DNA from: Timaviella obliquedivisa GSE-PSE-MK23-08B
Lineage (GTDB): Bacteria; Cyanobacteriota; Cyanobacteriia; Elainellales; Elainellaceae
NCBI GenBank assembly: GCA_019358855.1
Contig: JAHHII010000004.1
Coordinates: forward strand, 186,001 to 250,000
DNA length: 64,000 nt
Direction of reading: 5' to 3'
Program-made: the position numbers and the translations under genes
The notes under the pieces: generated by a model
What the model saw: only the letters and a program-made list of their open reading frames with translations
Database searches by the model: none
What the model was told of the DNA's origin: nothing
Shown here: positions 63,559-64,000 of the stretch, piece after piece
Layout of the letters: each line of letters starts with the position of its first letter
How positions within the stretch are numbered: position 1 is the first letter of the stretch

Positions 63559-64000
63559 CTAGTACCGTACTAACTGTCCTCTTCTAAAAAACTGCCGATT
63601 TACACCACCCACCACCAAAATTGTCGCGACCAAAGTCCCGATCGCCATCATAAATAAAATCAAAATCTGATACCCTGCCGCCACTAAAGGACTCGCTCCT
63701 CCTAGCAACTGCCCTGTAAAAACCCCTGGTAACGTCACTACTCCCACCACCAGCATCGTATTGATCGTCGGGATCAATCCTGCCTTGATCGCATCCCGGC
63801 GGTACTGCGTTGTTGCTTGTTGAGGTGTTGCCCCTAAACTCAAGTGCGTCTCAATTTCTACCTGGCTGCTATTGAGAATACTGACCAATCGATCGCCCGC
63901 GATCGCTGCTGCATTCATGGTATTTCCCAACAAAATGCCCATCAACGGAATCAAATTCTGTGGCTCGTACCAAGGATTGGGGCGCAAAACCAGCCAGTTA
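63559..64000 (-). CDS. fetB: FetB-type (UPF0014) ABC transporter permease, C-terminal part
   Basis: The C-terminal ~147 residues are present; the gene runs off the window's right end. It matches the UPF0014/FetB permease family: YEPQNLIPLMGILLGNTMNA, then HLSLGATPQQATTQYRRDAI (cytoplasmic coupling part), INTMLVVGVVTLPGVFTGQL and LILFMMAIGTLVATILVVGG. In E. coli FetAB exports iron and protects from peroxide. The ATPase partner (fetA) is not visible. It converges on recR. Confidence 0.9.
   Translation of the reverse strand, partial: NWLVLRPNPWYEPQNLIPLMGILLGNTMNAAAIAGDRLVSILNSSQVEIETHLSLGATPQQATTQYRRDAIKAGLIPTINTMLVVGVVTLPGVFTGQLLGGASPLVAAGYQILILFMMAIGTLVATILVVGGVNRQFFRRGQLVRY

Overview
The window is a stretch of cyanobacterial chromosome. 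It carries genes for oxygenic photosynthesis and its pigments: crtP and crtB, a BciB-type 8-vinyl reductase, glutamyl-tRNA reductase, menC and menE for phylloquinone, VIPP1, a TLP40/CYP38-type lumenal cyclophilin, a class II FBPase/SBPase and glgC. The octamer GCGATCGC (HIP1), typical of cyanobacterial genomes, recurs throughout. Many starts are GTG. Gene content and the mixed-strand layout suggest a filamentous or Leptolyngbya-like cyanobacterium, but the sequence does not fix the genus.

Layout. 1-6.6 kb: the 5' end of murE, a glutaredoxin-like protein, a degenerate histidine kinase, a decayed gene remnant, an alpha/beta hydrolase, a membrane protein with three BamE-like repeats, a SemiSWEET, cobH and a PRC-barrel protein. 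6.6-15.2 kb: smc, a DUF2062 protein, a 55-residue protein, a SpoIID protein and the crtP-crtB carotenoid pair. 15.2-19 kb is the most disturbed part. It has a toxin-antitoxin pair with a frameshifted toxin, a DUF58 protein, and an aminotransferase gene whose ends survive on either side of a ~1.5 kb AT-rich insert encoding an unrecognised two-TM protein; a 138-bp MITE lies inside that insert. 19-25.4 kb: thioredoxin, vipp1, a WecG/TagA glycosyltransferase, a PIN-type toxin-antitoxin pair, polA and cyanase. 25.5-32.7 kb: two PPC-domain proteins, bciB, a secreted Pro-rich protein and uvrA. 33-41.7 kb: glpX, hemA, a DnaJ-like protein, a pentapeptide-repeat protein divergent from an unrecognised regulator-like protein, and glgC. 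41.9-51.5 kb is rich in signalling: a REC-GAF-GAF-kinase-REC-adenylate cyclase protein and a knotless phytochrome (GAF-PHY-GAF) histidine kinase, with GNAT, NmrA, VOC and DUF92/VTE6-like genes between. 51.5-64 kb: menE-menC, a DUF3318 protein, nurA, a coiled-coil RluA pseudouridine synthase, a DUF4126 protein, a ureohydrolase, thiL, the lumenal cyclophilin, efp-accB, recR and the end of fetB.

Non-coding structure is informative. Two near-identical ~154-bp MITEs lie in opposite orientation with 3-bp target duplications (TAA, TTA). One sits exactly on the glpX stop codon. A third MITE shares the same G/C-rich palindromic core but has different terminal repeats and a CTAA duplication. A separate ~60-100-bp palindromic repeat occurs three times, and a fourth copy is split by the 138-bp MITE. 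No tRNA, rRNA, CRISPR array or complete insertion sequence was found.

Functional themes are pigment and quinone synthesis, thylakoid maintenance (VIPP1, TLP40 homologue), DNA maintenance (SMC, PolA, UvrA, RecR, NurA) and light or second-messenger signalling. No classical defence island is visible. The best candidates for undescribed biology are the protein inserted at 17.4 kb, the divergent pentapeptide/regulator pair and the three-repeat membrane protein. All functions are read from sequence motifs and family knowledge; no searches were run.
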